Assembly (NCBI GenBank): GCA_036674765.1 | Contig: JARVKI010000100.1 | Span: forward strand, 62,001 to 126,000 | DNA from: Seiridium cupressi | Taxonomy: Eukaryota > Ascomycota > Sordariomycetes > Amphisphaeriales > Sporocadaceae | Direction of reading: 5' to 3' | Length of the DNA: 64,000 bases | Shown here: in pieces, positions 45,674-57,000 of the stretch | How the letters are laid out: every line of letters starts with the position of its first letter | Position numbering within the stretch: position 1 is the stretch's first letter | Notes under the pieces: generated by a model | Databases searched by the model: none | What the model saw: the letters and a program-made list of their open reading frames with translations, nothing else | What the model was told of the DNA's origin: nothing | Translations under genes and position numbers: made by a program

Positions 45674-46735
45674 TCAGCCGCCGGGCGCAGCTCCGCCTTC
45701 TGGTAGTTCGCCTATAACATCCTCAAACAGCTTTGGGAGGAATTCATCAGCTCCTCCTTGGAAGAAAAAGTCCTTGTTCTTAAGTCCCAGCCCTCGATGA
45801 GCATCAGGATCCGGATTGATCACCGCCACAACGGCACCTCGTGCCTTGGCCTTTAACGTATAGCCAGCAGCGGGATACACGGCACCGGAGGTGCCAATAA
45901 CCAGCATCACATCTACTTTGCCACGGCAGAGCCAGTTCTCTACTTCTTCCAGCATTCCATCAGGTAGAGATTCGTTGAACCAAACGACGCCAGGCCGTAG
46001 AAGCGAGTTCTTGCCTCTTCTTTTGCAATCGGGGCAGTGCGGCAGGTCCTCGATTTTGATCTCTGGTGTAGGGATATCAGGATTCAATAGTGGAGACATC
46101 TCGCCTGGTGCATAGTCTTCAGCGGCCGCAGCAAGAGCGGGACAGACCGGATCCCGCAGGACATTAGGTTCAACGTAACCACATTTGTTAAAGCACTTGA
46201 TATCCAAGAGGTTGCCGTGAAGCATACGAATGGCGGATTCTGGATGACCTGCCCGTGTCGACAGGCTGTCAACATTCTGGGTCAGGCATAGGAAGTTCTC
46301 CTTTTTCTTGGCCAGCTCAGCAAGCGCGTAGTGACCGACGTTCGGCTGCGCCTTTAGAGCCAGGTGTCGCCTCCATGCATAGAACAACCAGACGAGCGCC
46401 GGGTCGTCTTTGAAGGCTTCTGGAGTCGCCAGTGATGTGGCCTCGAATTTGCGCCATATTCCTCCTGCTCCTCGGAAAGTGGGCAGACCAGATGCGGCAG
46501 ACAAGCCGGCTCCGCACAGGGCCATGATCCGGTCAGCACCCTTCAGGATCTTCTTTAACTCTTCCACATCGCTCTTCATCTTGGCGATGCTGTGCGTCCA
46601 CAGGACGTTACTGTGGTGGAATGATCTGTAATTCGGCAACGCGTTGGCGGTGCCCAGTCGACAACCTTTGCGGAAAAGTCTGTTGGAGGCGGGACCGTTC
46701 CTGTTCAGAGCCCTCGACGACATTGGCTTAATCAT
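45674..46735 (-). CDS. SIRT5-like NAD-dependent protein deacylase
   Basis: Sirtuin, single exon, 353 residues from ATG 46735. The first 50 residues are rich in Arg, Asn and Ser and may be a mitochondrial leader; a second Met at residue 53 could serve as a cytosolic start. Core motifs: CGAGLSAASGLPTFRG (NAD binding), LTQNVDSL, LHGN (catalytic His), a zinc site from CFNKC and CPDC, then RPGVVWFNE and IGTSGAVYPAAG. The segment FYAWRRH carries Tyr119-x-x-Arg122, matching the Tyr/Arg pair with which SIRT5-class enzymes bind succinyl- and malonyl-lysine. Thus desuccinylase/demalonylase activity is predicted rather than plain deacetylation. It sits within the detoxification-like block but probably has an independent housekeeping role. 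Confidence 0.93.
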   Translation of the reverse strand: MIKPMSSRALNRNGPASNRLFRKGCRLGTANALPNYRSFHHSNVLWTHSIAKMKSDVEELKKILKGADRIMALCGAGLSAASGLPTFRGAGGIWRKFEATSLATPEAFKDDPALVWLFYAWRRHLALKAQPNVGHYALAELAKKKENFLCLTQNVDSLSTRAGHPESAIRMLHGNLLDIKCFNKCGYVEPNVLRDPVCPALAAAAEDYAPGEMSPLLNPDIPTPEIKIEDLPHCPDCKRRGKNSLLRPGVVWFNESLPDGMLEEVENWLCRGKVDVMLVIGTSGAVYPAAGYTLKAKARGAVVAVINPDPDAHRGLGLKNKDFFFQGGADEFLPKLFEDVIGELPEGGAAPGG

Positions 46736-47207
46736 CCGCCCTTTCTTTCTCGCCCATAGGCATCAGTCACGCCGGAGCCTTGAGCCTTGAGCCTTGAGCC
46801 TTGAGCCTTGAGCCTTGAGCCTCAGGCAGGAGCAACAGAAGTGGGGATGATGTCACCGATGCGATGCACAAATAATCATTTAGCCATTGGCTTGTGCCTC
46901 GTGGTGACAGTAGGGTGGGGTTCTCATTGGGCGCATAATCGCCCTCGTCCAAGTTCTTGTATAAAGGCAGGATTCCGTCCAACGAACGGAATAAATGGTC
47001 TGCTTAGTCGAGAAAGCTGGCTCTATTTCAGTCTCAGACCAAACGATGGGATAAATCACAAATGGGTGTAAACTTTGGTTGATTTCCCTAGAACGGCGGT
47101 AAATCTATGCCACTTAAAGTGGCTGGCCACCACACACCGCCACAATGGCAGCTAAAGAGGGACTCAATGCCCACTATAAACTCTCCCAATACCTACCATG
47201 CATATAC
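46736..47207. other. Sirtuin 5' region with heptamer repeat
   Basis: About 470 bp between minus-strand genes. The heptamer tandem repeat at 46775-46822 lies 40-87 bp upstream of the sirtuin start codon; nothing else is supported. Confidence 0.4.
46775..46822 (+). repeat. (GAGCCTT) heptamer tandem repeat, 6.9 copies
   Basis: Six perfect GAGCCTT units plus a seventh lacking one base, in the 5' leader or promoter of the sirtuin gene (AAGGCTC on the gene strand). A copy-number-variable minisatellite candidate. Confidence 0.95.
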
Positions 47208-47600
47208 TTAAGATTCATCATTCCCCCTTATATAATTCCATAGAGATTTATTCAGTTCCAGCGCCGCGTCAGCGTACACGTCTGTTCCTGATTCATAATC
47301 GGTAACTTTCCTCTTTGCGGCGTCTTTGTTGGCTTGCGACAGAGAGCTGGCTTTAAATTTATCGATGTAAGCCTGCTTGCAATTGTGAAGCCACAGCCCC
47401 ATCTTGCGCTCCGTGTCGACGAGGAAGCGCACCATAAACTCATTATACGCGTCCAGCTACGTAGTTCCGTCGGCCGTGTACGGCTTGAGATTTCGCGGCT
47501 TCAGAGAAGAGCCGAGCGTATCGGCGTCGAGGTTGCCGATAATGCCCTGTATGCGTTCATGGACCGCCTTGAAGGCCGTGTAGACTTCTTGTTTGTTCAT
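47208..47600 (-). pseudogene. Small helical protein gene interrupted by in-frame TAG
   Basis: From ATG 47600 the frame gives 47 residues (start MNKQEVYTAFKAVHERIQGI, tail YTADGTT), then TAG at 47459-47457. It continues in the same frame for 82 more sense codons (LDAYNEFMVRFLVDTERKMG onward) to a TAA ending at 47208. Both halves are charged and look helical, as expected of one 130-residue protein. No GT-AG intron removes the TAG without using a poor donor or leaving a roughly 25-nt intron. I see no signal peptide and do not recognise the family. Most likely it is a nonsense-mutated gene; stop-codon readthrough or a base-call error are alternatives. It lies beside another broken gene. Confidence 0.55.
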
Positions 47601-47855
47601 TGTACTGGAAGACCATTGCTGCATTGATCGTCATTTACTAAGATGGGGGGTGAGCACGAGTAGACTGGGGGTTGTAATTGGTGCTGTATCCGCGAGCCCA
47701 ACCTGGAATACGGACATAGCCCTCTATCGACTTTCAGCACAATACATGGACAACTTCAACCATTCCGGAATCAATCTGCTTTCAGGATTACTGGTATCTT
47801 GATCTTCTATGGTCTACTGACTTAAAAATACGAATTACAGAAAGTCTGTGTGAAC

Positions 47856-48902
47856 TTAGTGCTTCAAGTCACGCTTCAACTTCCTCTTGGCGCCTCCGTC
47901 GACACCAATGGTGATGTATCCAATCACACCGTTCTCGACGTTCTCACCATCGAGCGGCACAATGGAGATGGTCGGGTCGTATCCGTTCTCCGACTGTTGC
48001 GAGAAGATGGAATCGTCGTCGTTGGTCGTCCGGTTGATCTCCGTGTGGGTTGCATACGGGTCGAGCGCCATGAGCTGTGCGCTTAGGTCTTCTGCCAGGA
48101 ACAGCTGCCCGGTCGAAATGGTAGTCGAGGATGCAATCGTGCCGTTGCCGCGGATCACATAGTTCTCGTGGACTTGAGCGTGGATGTGGATTGTGCGCTC
48201 CACGTAGAATCCTGGCACGACCGTGGTGAACTCGGTAACACCTTCACTATCGGTAGGCCACTGGGAGTGACCCATGTCAGTAACGCACTCACGGAGACTG
48301 ACGGGCAGTACTTACGATTCCTCTCAGGAAGGTAGTATCGTCGGTGTGCAAGTCCAAGTCCGGACCAATTGTCTTGTTCAACTGGTCCAGAAGCTCCTCG
48401 AAAGGCGTATTGGGGTTAAGCTCCTCGAAAGGCGTATTGGGGTTGAGCCCGGTGAAGGAACTGTACGAGCCCGTGGCATTTCAATGCCAGATGTCGACAA
48501 GAACATCGGGCAGCGGCTCGCAAGTCTCGACGTCCAAAACGCCAATATCGAGGATGAAGGCACACCAGCCTCGCCCTCGCGAATGTCCTGGCGCAGTGTC
48601 TGGCTCTGTGGCCAGATGTACGGGCCTCCCGTGACCTCCTCCGTGAGAATGCAAGTGTCGTTCTGCAGGGTCGCATAGTAGGGCGCCTCGGTCGTGATGC
48701 TCCAAGTGACGCTACCAGTGGTCGCACGCTTTTCGTTGCGCTTGGCCCATCGGCGCTTGTTCAATACGGCAACCGAAGCCTCACAGCGCTTGGAGAGATC
48801 GGCACGACGCATGACTTCGTGTCCCGACATCTCGTGGTGAGGATGCGCCATGACTCCAGAAAGAAGAGCCGCGCCAGCGGCGAGAACAGCAATACCTTGC
48901 AT
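47856..48902 (-). pseudogene. Secreted intradiol ring-cleavage dioxygenase, broken
   Basis: Extracellular relative of protocatechuate 3,4-/catechol 1,2-dioxygenase, which cleaves catechols between the two hydroxyls using Fe(III). From ATG 48902 a signal peptide (MQGIAVLAAGAALLSGVMA) leads to a His/Arg-rich propeptide and the domain start PYYATLQ, GGPYIWPQSQTLRQDI. After GEAGVP the frame must change by one base (about 48559-48561) to reach FILDIGVLDVETCEPLPDV. Two residues past DIWH a TGA (48483-48481) replaces a usually conserved Cys codon. A 27-bp tandem duplication follows (LNPNTPFEE twice), then intron 48315-48261 and a last exon 48260-47856. That exon carries the metal-ligand block PGFYVERTIHIH. 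Exon 1 length (587 nt) is one base short of keeping phase. All iron ligands (Tyr, Tyr, His, His) remain. Confidence 0.8.
48391..48444 (+). repeat. 27-bp tandem duplication
   Basis: Two exact 27-bp copies, 48391-48417 and 48418-48444, inside the dioxygenase relic. Being 9 codons long it leaves the frame intact and doubles LNPNTPFEE. Other intradiol dioxygenases do not, to my knowledge, repeat this loop, so it looks recent. Confidence 0.93.
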
Positions 48903-51710
48903 GGTCGTGGGTTGAAAAGAGAGAGAGGAAGACACAGCAGTGGAACAAGGAGAAGTGGCTTACTTGGCTAATCGAATACTCAGGTATACGTCGTCAGTCC
49001 AGTACTTATGTTTCTTGCGGCTCTGCGTTGCTCGGCATGTTCTTGCCATCGCGTTGTATCTAGAATGCCTGCCATTGGCCTCATCTATCCGTTCCTGCAT
49101 AACACGCCCCAGAGGCCGCGCTTCTCGACGTTACTTCGACCCTGATAGGAAATTGATCCAGTTGATCACCTTACAATGCGGATGCAATACTTGGCAGTGG
49201 CAAGCCAATCATGAGAAAGGGAATTGAAACAACTGCTAGGCTTCGCAATCTATTGTGGACAGAATGGAAACATGTGGAGCAAACTTCCTTCCACATCCCG
49301 AATCTAAACCTTCATGTTTATTCCCAGAGCGGGCCCGCCAAGCTTACACAGTGGCTCTTAGGTCCATCTCCAGCGCATAAGCACAGTCTTTAGCGGGTCA
49401 TCGGTAGTCATTATGGGTAAATGAGTCGTAATCTCCAGAGTCATAGCGATAGTCTAGCAAGTAATCGACACATGTGACCTGATGAAAGTGAGGCTGTACC
49501 CTTTCGACGACTCGCGGGTCTACTTCTTACATCATAGGTATTTTACAAGACGATTGCATTTCCGACTTCTGCACCATGCGCTTCAGGGATCTGGCATGAA
49601 GGACCAGGGGCCGACGTACGCCCAGCGATCTCCCGCGGGCTATGTATGGCCGAAGTTAATCTTCCTATTTCTAAACCTTATCGTGTCAGGCAGAAGATGT
49701 CAAAGCTCCAAATGTGAGTTTTCTAGGCCAATAATGTGGATCAAGCTGTTGTTCTGTTTCACACCTTATTCCTTTCCTTCTTTCCAAGGAACATAAAATG
49801 GTTCATATATGAAATCACAAGCAATGCTTCCAAATTATGCTCGAACACGAGCAAAGTAAGCCCGACAGTGATCCTCTACCCGTTATTGTTGTGACAGCGA
49901 TCCCAAGCATCACCAACGAGTTCAGGGCACTTGATGAAATCGGCTGGTATAGTGGTGCATGCTTCCCAACGATCGGTTGTATTCTCCAACTTCTGGGGAA
50001 ATCTCTATAAGTATTACAACGGAAAGTAGGCGATCATCCGAAGCCAAGCACCTGAACTAGAGCTTTTACAGTGGAGCAGAGAGCCTGCTGGGGTTATTGA
50101 CCAATCACAACCCCTGGATATCACGCGACAGAGCGGCGCCCGGGATTCGCCCCAGAAATGTCTATTTCAGTTGTTGAGGAGATACTATGTATTGGAAATA
50201 GTTGGCCGATCAACTTATTGTAAAAAAGGGTTGGATGAAGCGCAGTCTAATCGGGATCAGTATCCAGGCCGAGACGGCCGCGATAGCCCTATAATTAGCA
50301 CTAATAAGCTCATCTGCTGCAGGTGTTTTCAAGCGTGGAGCGGGAGGATCCTCGCTTTACGCACCTGTAACAAGGATTGGTCGGCACGTTGTTTGAGCTG
50401 CTGTGGACGATAGAAGTCCTTGATCGGCCCGGCATTGAGCTCGAATGTATCCTACGTCACAAATCGGGTGCATGGCAAGGGTGCATATTGATTCTTCCCT
50501 TGAATCTGAAAGGGACCCTGGCTGATCAATAATCACAAGGTTGGTTTCAAATCTTCTCTCCTACCAAGCTAGGCAATTGAGCATATGCCAGCACTGCCCA
50601 GTCGGCATGAAGCATTCCAGAGGGATGAATGCTACGCAAATCCAGATCCTGATGCGACGACGAGTCTCCCTTATTGACGTATTGAGGTGCATCATGTATT
50701 CAAGTCTTTGACCGACCCCAAGCCCCAAGTCCTACGCTCATAATGCAAAGCGCTTCTGTGTGCCACATTCTTGGCATAGCCCTGCTTGGGGAACCGTATC
50801 AACGCATCGCTTATTCAACCCTCTTCTGATTTGTACTTGAAATTTAAGCTCCGTCAAAACATAAGTAATCTTACTCCACAGTATGTTCTTGTGGAGAGAA
50901 ACAAGACACGGGCTAGTTTCCCCGTATGTGGATTCGTGTAATATCTGACCTGTTTCCTTAAAGATTTATGTCACCGGCAACACATCATATCTTCTCTGCG
51001 AGTGCTCGCGATGCAAATACCATTAAGCTCCGCATCGGTGTTTTATGCAAATTTGTCCCACTATTTCAGCTCGAAGGTGCACGAGTCCCAACATCTCAGA
51101 CAGCAAAACCTAATCCATGTTAACTAAATTACATCTTCAGTACTTCCTTATTTCATATTATACTTACTACAATTTATAGCCAAAGAATTGAAGGGCTGAG
51201 GGTTTGGTCTTACATAGTGATGATCAATATGAATAAGTAGGTCATAACTTTCTGATCTACATTCCTCCACTTTTGTACTCAAGATGAGGCGAAGGCATCG
51301 CCGGGTCTATGTCAGTCTTGTCATCCTGTCATCCTATCATCCTGCTCTGGTACAAAGCTTGGTCTTGTCCAGCCCCTTCCTCAATCCTTGATGTCAAGCT
51401 CATAAATTATCTTCATCATTAAAAGGGTCGTCTGCTAATAGTAGCGGAGGCTTTCCTCATAACGGTATCCCGACAATGGCCTAGTCCGTGGTGTCCATCT
51501 CTTTTAAGAATAAGAATATAAGTAATGTAGCGAGACTTTTCCCATACCACTTGACGATTCTTCTCCTCGCAGAGCTATTGGACCCACTTCCAGTAGGACC
51601 CTCATGGCATCAGAGATCGGCCAGGTTACTTCGATTCAAAAGTCTCACTCTCCGCTGCCCACATGGAATTTTTCCTGAATCTAAATCTGGTATATCTTGT
51701 TGCTGACAAC
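48903..51710. other. 2.8-kb gene-free region
   Basis: Between the dioxygenase relic and the RTA1 gene. Only short, motif-free ORFs (none above 104 codons) and AT-rich patches (51120-51240). No tRNA, transposase fragment or terminal repeat recognised by eye. It could be sequence in decay like its left neighbours, or an insertion too old to recognise. Confidence 0.45.
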
Positions 51711-52800
51711 TTATCGCTTCTGTGAAATTTCATGTTCAGCAAAACTATCATGGTCATGAGATAGTGCCTTGTCCCCTTTTTTAAACACGAATCCGGGATT
51801 CCCAATTGCAAGACAATAAACGGCAGATATCACTACCCTGTTTGGTGTTAGCGGCGACCTAATATGAGTACACGAATGTTAGAACTTACACGCCCTCTAA
51901 ACCAATGAACAGCGGCTCGTCGTGAATAAGGTTCCCTCTATATCCCTCATGCAGCTCTGCAAGACGATACGAGCATCTTGCCAGTATGAGTAGGATAGCC
52001 AGTGCCAGGAAACCGAAGAACAGTTTTGGCCGTCTGCCCAGCTGCCCAGGAGAACTTGAGCGGTAGATGTCGGAACGGAAGTATCGTATCAAGTAGTCCG
52101 CGAAGAAGCTGCAGAAGACTACCATAGCAAAGACTTGCAGACTCAGACCTACGAGCGCCATGTCGACTCCTATCTGGCTCGTGCCTGACGAAGACGTCGA
52201 CAAAGCGCCGCCTGCAGCCTGGAATACCAAGCAGACTACATCGCAGGGTATGAATATCCAATAGAAGAGGTTGGGTCTGAAGCGCGACAGGGACGGTGAG
52301 AAGTGTTTGATTCTGATAACAGATGAGCAATCCACAGCGACCCGTACACCAGTCTCGAGAGGCACTTACGACGAAGCTAGAGTGACATAAATGGCCGCAG
52401 AATAATAGACTGGACCACTAGTCACACAGACTGTGCCCCACGTCAGCTCGATTCCGTGTGCATACCACCTAGAGAGCTTACTGATTTGAATCATAAAGGC
52501 GGTGAAGTTGAAAGGGTTGTAATACATGACGATTCGTCCGGCGTATCCCAGGGCAGCATTGGCCGCGCCGATAATCATGCAGCTCATGAAGAACCAAGTT
52601 TTCCATCTCATGCCGAGATACGTATGAACAGCCGCTGATAAGACGTAGAGAACGAGAAATGTGATGTTGGCTGCAAGAGAAGGCCGGTATCCGTATACGC
52701 TCATCTCTGTTGGACATATATCTAGAGTGCAGTTCGCGCCAGGACCGAACACCTTCACGTATTGTGGCACACCGGGCGGTAAGCGACTTGAGCTTGACAT
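51711..52800 (-). CDS. RTA1-family seven-TM protein
   Basis: Fungal lipid-translocating-exporter/RTA1-like family, linked to resistance to aminocholesterols and other membrane-active compounds (e.g. Rta1, Rsb1 in yeast). Four exons: 52800-52482, 52430-52370, 52312-51890 and 51837-51711; 309 residues with consistent phases. Family marks: seven hydrophobic helices, YVLSAAVHTYLGMRWK, IGAANAALGYAGRI, the intron-spanning QIICVTSGPVYYSAAIYVTL, LVFQAAGGAL, and after helix 6 ARCSYRLAELHEGYRGNLI with a following HDEPLFIGLEG. The tail (KKGDKALSHDHDSF) is cytosolic. The first intron (51 nt) is also open in frame, so an unspliced reading would hide it. Its place among efflux and detoxification genes fits a resistance role by inference. 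Confidence 0.92.
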
Positions 52801-54071
52801 GGTGTCTAACTGATTTGCGATTGATCGGAATTTCGAATTTGACGCGAGGGCTCGGAGGTATATGGTCGACTTTACGATTCGTTCGCTCGGTGAGTGATGG
52901 TTGCTCTCGAAGAAGGTTATCAATCTAAGAAAGTTCCTCCAACTGAAATCAGCCTGCCCTATAATACTGTATCGAAGGGTTGCTATAACCAGAGCCTTGA
53001 AAGGTGCAGACGATATACTTAATCTACCAAGATGTTATACTGACCAACTCATGCGTGAAGAATGCTGGCGGCGATATTTGTACCCATACTTGCCAAGTAC
53101 GTGTTGCTGCCTATGAAGAGGGCGCAATGATTCATGATCGCATTCAATAGATTCCTCGAGCCATAAGATAAAAATAGTTTCATGCCATGTCGTGGGCTTG
53201 ACCTATGATACGTCAGCTTTTCGCATTCGCCAGATCTTGGTCCCGTTAACTTACGCCCGATTCGGAAATCTAAGCGAATCCGACAGTTATTCAGTACCCA
53301 TAATTGCGAGCACCAGGCTTCTGGCTTATATTCTTGGCAGAGAACGATACTTCCACCCTACTTTTGGCGTTCGATGTTTGAGGTTTTGCGTGTAATGCCC
53401 AGCAAGGATCCACAAAAGCATACGCGCTGGGTTGGTTATTCCTCGTTCAGAGGCCGTATCTCATTCCTCTTTCTGAAAGGTGCCGTCGGCGGCTACCTAA
53501 GTGCTAATTAGGCTAGTGTCTCATCACGATTCCACCGATCACGGTAGTGGGCAGCCATAAGGCTTTTGAAATGGGCAATCTGCCACCAAGACGGAGTGAT
53601 TTCCCAGCTCTATTAAATATGGTTGCTTGAACTCGGACAACCCAGGGTGTGACGTGAACAGCCGCACGTGCTTACTCCAGCCATTGAGAGAGACAATATG
53701 CCGTTGTGGATCGGCACGCGGCTCCCTACGAAGTCCGGTTATCAAGTTTGACTTGACGACAAAGGTTGATTTGATTATCTAAACAAGTAAAGAAACTCCA
53801 GGCTATGACCCAGCCCATGATCTACCATGATGTATATGTACACTTTTTAAGTACCAGAGCAATGGTGAGCGCTCCGTGTGCCTTGTACTCACGCAAGGCC
53901 TTCCAGACTATACTCGGACAAGTCTGCCCGCTTCTTCTTCCGTTCACACGCTTCGCATCTTGGAGCTCTCTCCGTTCGCCAGACTGCTCCGATCTTCATC
54001 TTTTGTGCCCTGGCACTGGTTCTCAATCGTTCCGTACTTTCTTCTAGGCTAGACAAAGACTTTCGAGTACC
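52801..54071. other. 1.3-kb intergenic region
   Basis: RTA1 promoter and MRP-transporter 3' region (both minus). Motif-free short ORFs only; nothing supported. Confidence 0.4.
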
Positions 54072-57000
54072 CTATTCATCGTCGACAAGTCTTTTCGCCT
54101 CGTGGGCCTTTTTAGCGGCCTTCGAAAGAGTGTCCATATCGCCGCTGGTCTCGCACATGGACTTGAAGCTTCCGTCTGTTTTCTTGAGCAATTCCCAGGG
54201 ATGGTCGTACTCTACAACTGCACCATGGTCCAAGACTAGTACTTTGTCGTAGTCCACAATTGTGGCTAGCCTGTGGGCAATAGTGATTGTGGTACCCCTG
54301 AGTTCACGAATGGTACCTTGGATCTTGGAGTCCGTTGCGTAATCGATTGATGCTGTTGCCTCGTCCATGATCAGCACCTTTGGTTGCTTGAGCATCGCAC
54401 GGGCAAGACAGAGTAACTGCCGTTGACCTTGCGACAGATTCGAGCCAGATTCCGCGACAGACGAGGAAAGATCAAGGAATACGTTCTTGTTGGTTGCAGT
54501 CGGCGATGTGGCACCGTTAGCCTGGTTCTCACCATCAGTACTTGGTGACGTACGCCACGTAGCCGCCGGTGTTACTGGAGTATCGGGGGTCTCATCTGGT
54601 CCAATGAGTTGGACTCTGCGAAGTGCAGTGAAAATATCCTCATCGGTGTACAGATTGAAGGGGTCCAGATTCGTCCGGATTGTGCCAGTAAAGAGGGTGG
54701 GGTCTTGAGGAACAATTGTGATAGCTTCACGAAGATCCCTCAAACCGATCTGTCCAATGTCCACATCATCAATGAGGATCTTGCCAGTTTCAGCCTCCAA
54801 TGCCCGGAAGAGAGCTAGCGCCAGAGAGCTCTTGCCAGCTCCTGTGCGGCCAACGATGCCAACCTTCTCGTAGGGTTTGATCTTGAACGTCAGATCGCGC
54901 AGGACGGGATCTAGATCGCTTCTGTACCGCGTCGAATACCCACTGAACTCAACCGACCCCTGGGCGGGCCAGTTTTGTGGCGGTCGATTCTTTTCGTTGA
55001 TGGGTTCGGCTTCCTGCTCGACATCAAGGTATTCCTTGACACGCTCCACCGAGTTCATGTTTTGTTCATTCATGGCATATAGTCGAACAAGCCAAAGAAT
55101 ATTGTCAGAGAAGCCGATGGCGTAGCTAAGGGAGATTCCGGCGGAACCGGCATCAAGGCGACCAATGCTAAAGATCACAAAAACACCAGCAAAGAAAGCA
55201 ACCAGGTCGCCCAGACAATCTGTCCTGAATGCAAGCCATCTGTTAGCGGCCCACAGATAAATGAATGGACGAGACTGTGTATTGATCTTGGTCAAGTTTT
55301 CGCGGATGAATCGTCGCTCGTCGCCGTATGCACGAATAGTGGTGACACCAGACAGCGTCTCGCCGAACTGCTGGAAGAGCGGGCTGCGGTGAACTGACTC
55401 AAGTCTCTTGAGGTCTCGAGATGCCCGCAAGTAGAACATGCCGACAAACACGTACAAGGCCGTGATAAAAACTCCGGCGACCAAGAAACCGGGGGTGATG
55501 GCGCCAATGAGGACAACGGTAACCACAATAGCTAGGGCACAGCTCATAACGCCAATAGCCACTGGTGCAACTTCCTGATCAATAGCTTCCAGGTCCTTGC
55601 TGAAGCGGTTCATCAGCTGGCCGAGCGGTGTAACATCAAAGAACTTGAATTTGGCTCGAGACACGGCAGACATGAGTCTGTTGTGGAGCTTCCAGGAAGC
55701 TGTAAGTGACCCAAAGAAGAGCCACAGATCTCTTACAAGGGCCAGGAACGCGCCAATGATGCCAATAAGTGCGAGAATCCACAGATAGTAATCGACGTTA
55801 ACCTCAGGAGGAGCATTAGCTGCCGAGTACTCTGCGGGGCTGAAAAACCGCTGGTCCTTGACGTAAGTGGCAATGGATGCGAAATATGTGGGAGAGATAG
55901 ATGAGGTGATTGGCGTTTGAGAGGCGGTGCTGAACTGTATCCTCGAGATGGACTGCTCAATGCCAGATGTGTACTGGTTGGCCCATTCCTTGATCCACAA
56001 ATTCGATGCCACACTGGATAGTTGCTGACCGCTGAACACAAAGATTGTGAGGACCCAGAACCACCACTTGCCCATAGCATTCAGATATAGCTTTAGAACA
56101 GGCCATTTGACAGCGCCAGTGGCCTTCGTCTCCTCCATGGCGTCGGTCTTCTTCTTCTCCTTCTTGTCTTTGGGCTTGCCGGTGAGTGTCGGGCTACCAC
56201 CATTGTCTACCAGTGTCTCATCACTTTCCTCACCGACACTGGAAGGCACACGTGAAGGTATGGTCGAAACGTGATGAGCCGATGGAGGCCGCGACTTGTT
56301 CCGAAGCTCCTCGCCTAGCGCACCTGATGCAATGACCTCAGTAGCTGACCCCTGAGCTGATACTCGACCGTTGTCTAGCACAATAACGTATTCAGATGAC
56401 GAGGCACAGAGGGTAACATTGTGCGTGACAAGTATGCAAGTTCGATCCTTCATCAGCGGTCCTTGGACGCAGTTGTCGAAAATCCATTGGGCAGTGTGCG
56501 AGTCAACAGCGCTGAGACAGTCGTCTAGAAGAAGATGTTTCGAGTTGGAATAGACAGCTCGGGCAAGTGAGATGCGCTGCTTCTGGCCGCCAGACAGTGT
56601 AATGCCCTTCTCTCCTACGAGCGTTTCATCACCATTATCCAATATATCCAGGTCCCGTTCAAGCGCGCAGACGACAATGACATCCCTGTATCGCGCTTCA
56701 TCGTATGGTGCGGAGAACAAAATGTTCTCTTTGATGTTTGCATTTACCAGCCAGGCATTCTGGGCCACGTATGCGCATGTCTCGGCGAGTCCAGTCTCCG
56801 GGTCGACACGAACGTCCTCGCGACTTCGACCACCAGGAAGGTAGACCTCGCCTTTGATCATGCTCATCTCTCCGAGCAATGCCATCAGCAATGATGTCTT
56901 TCCGGATCCTGTAGGTCCAGCAATCACATTGAGTTTGCCGATTTTAAAGTCGCAATTGAGGTCCATCAATCGGAATGCCATAGATCCATCCTCGGCCACA

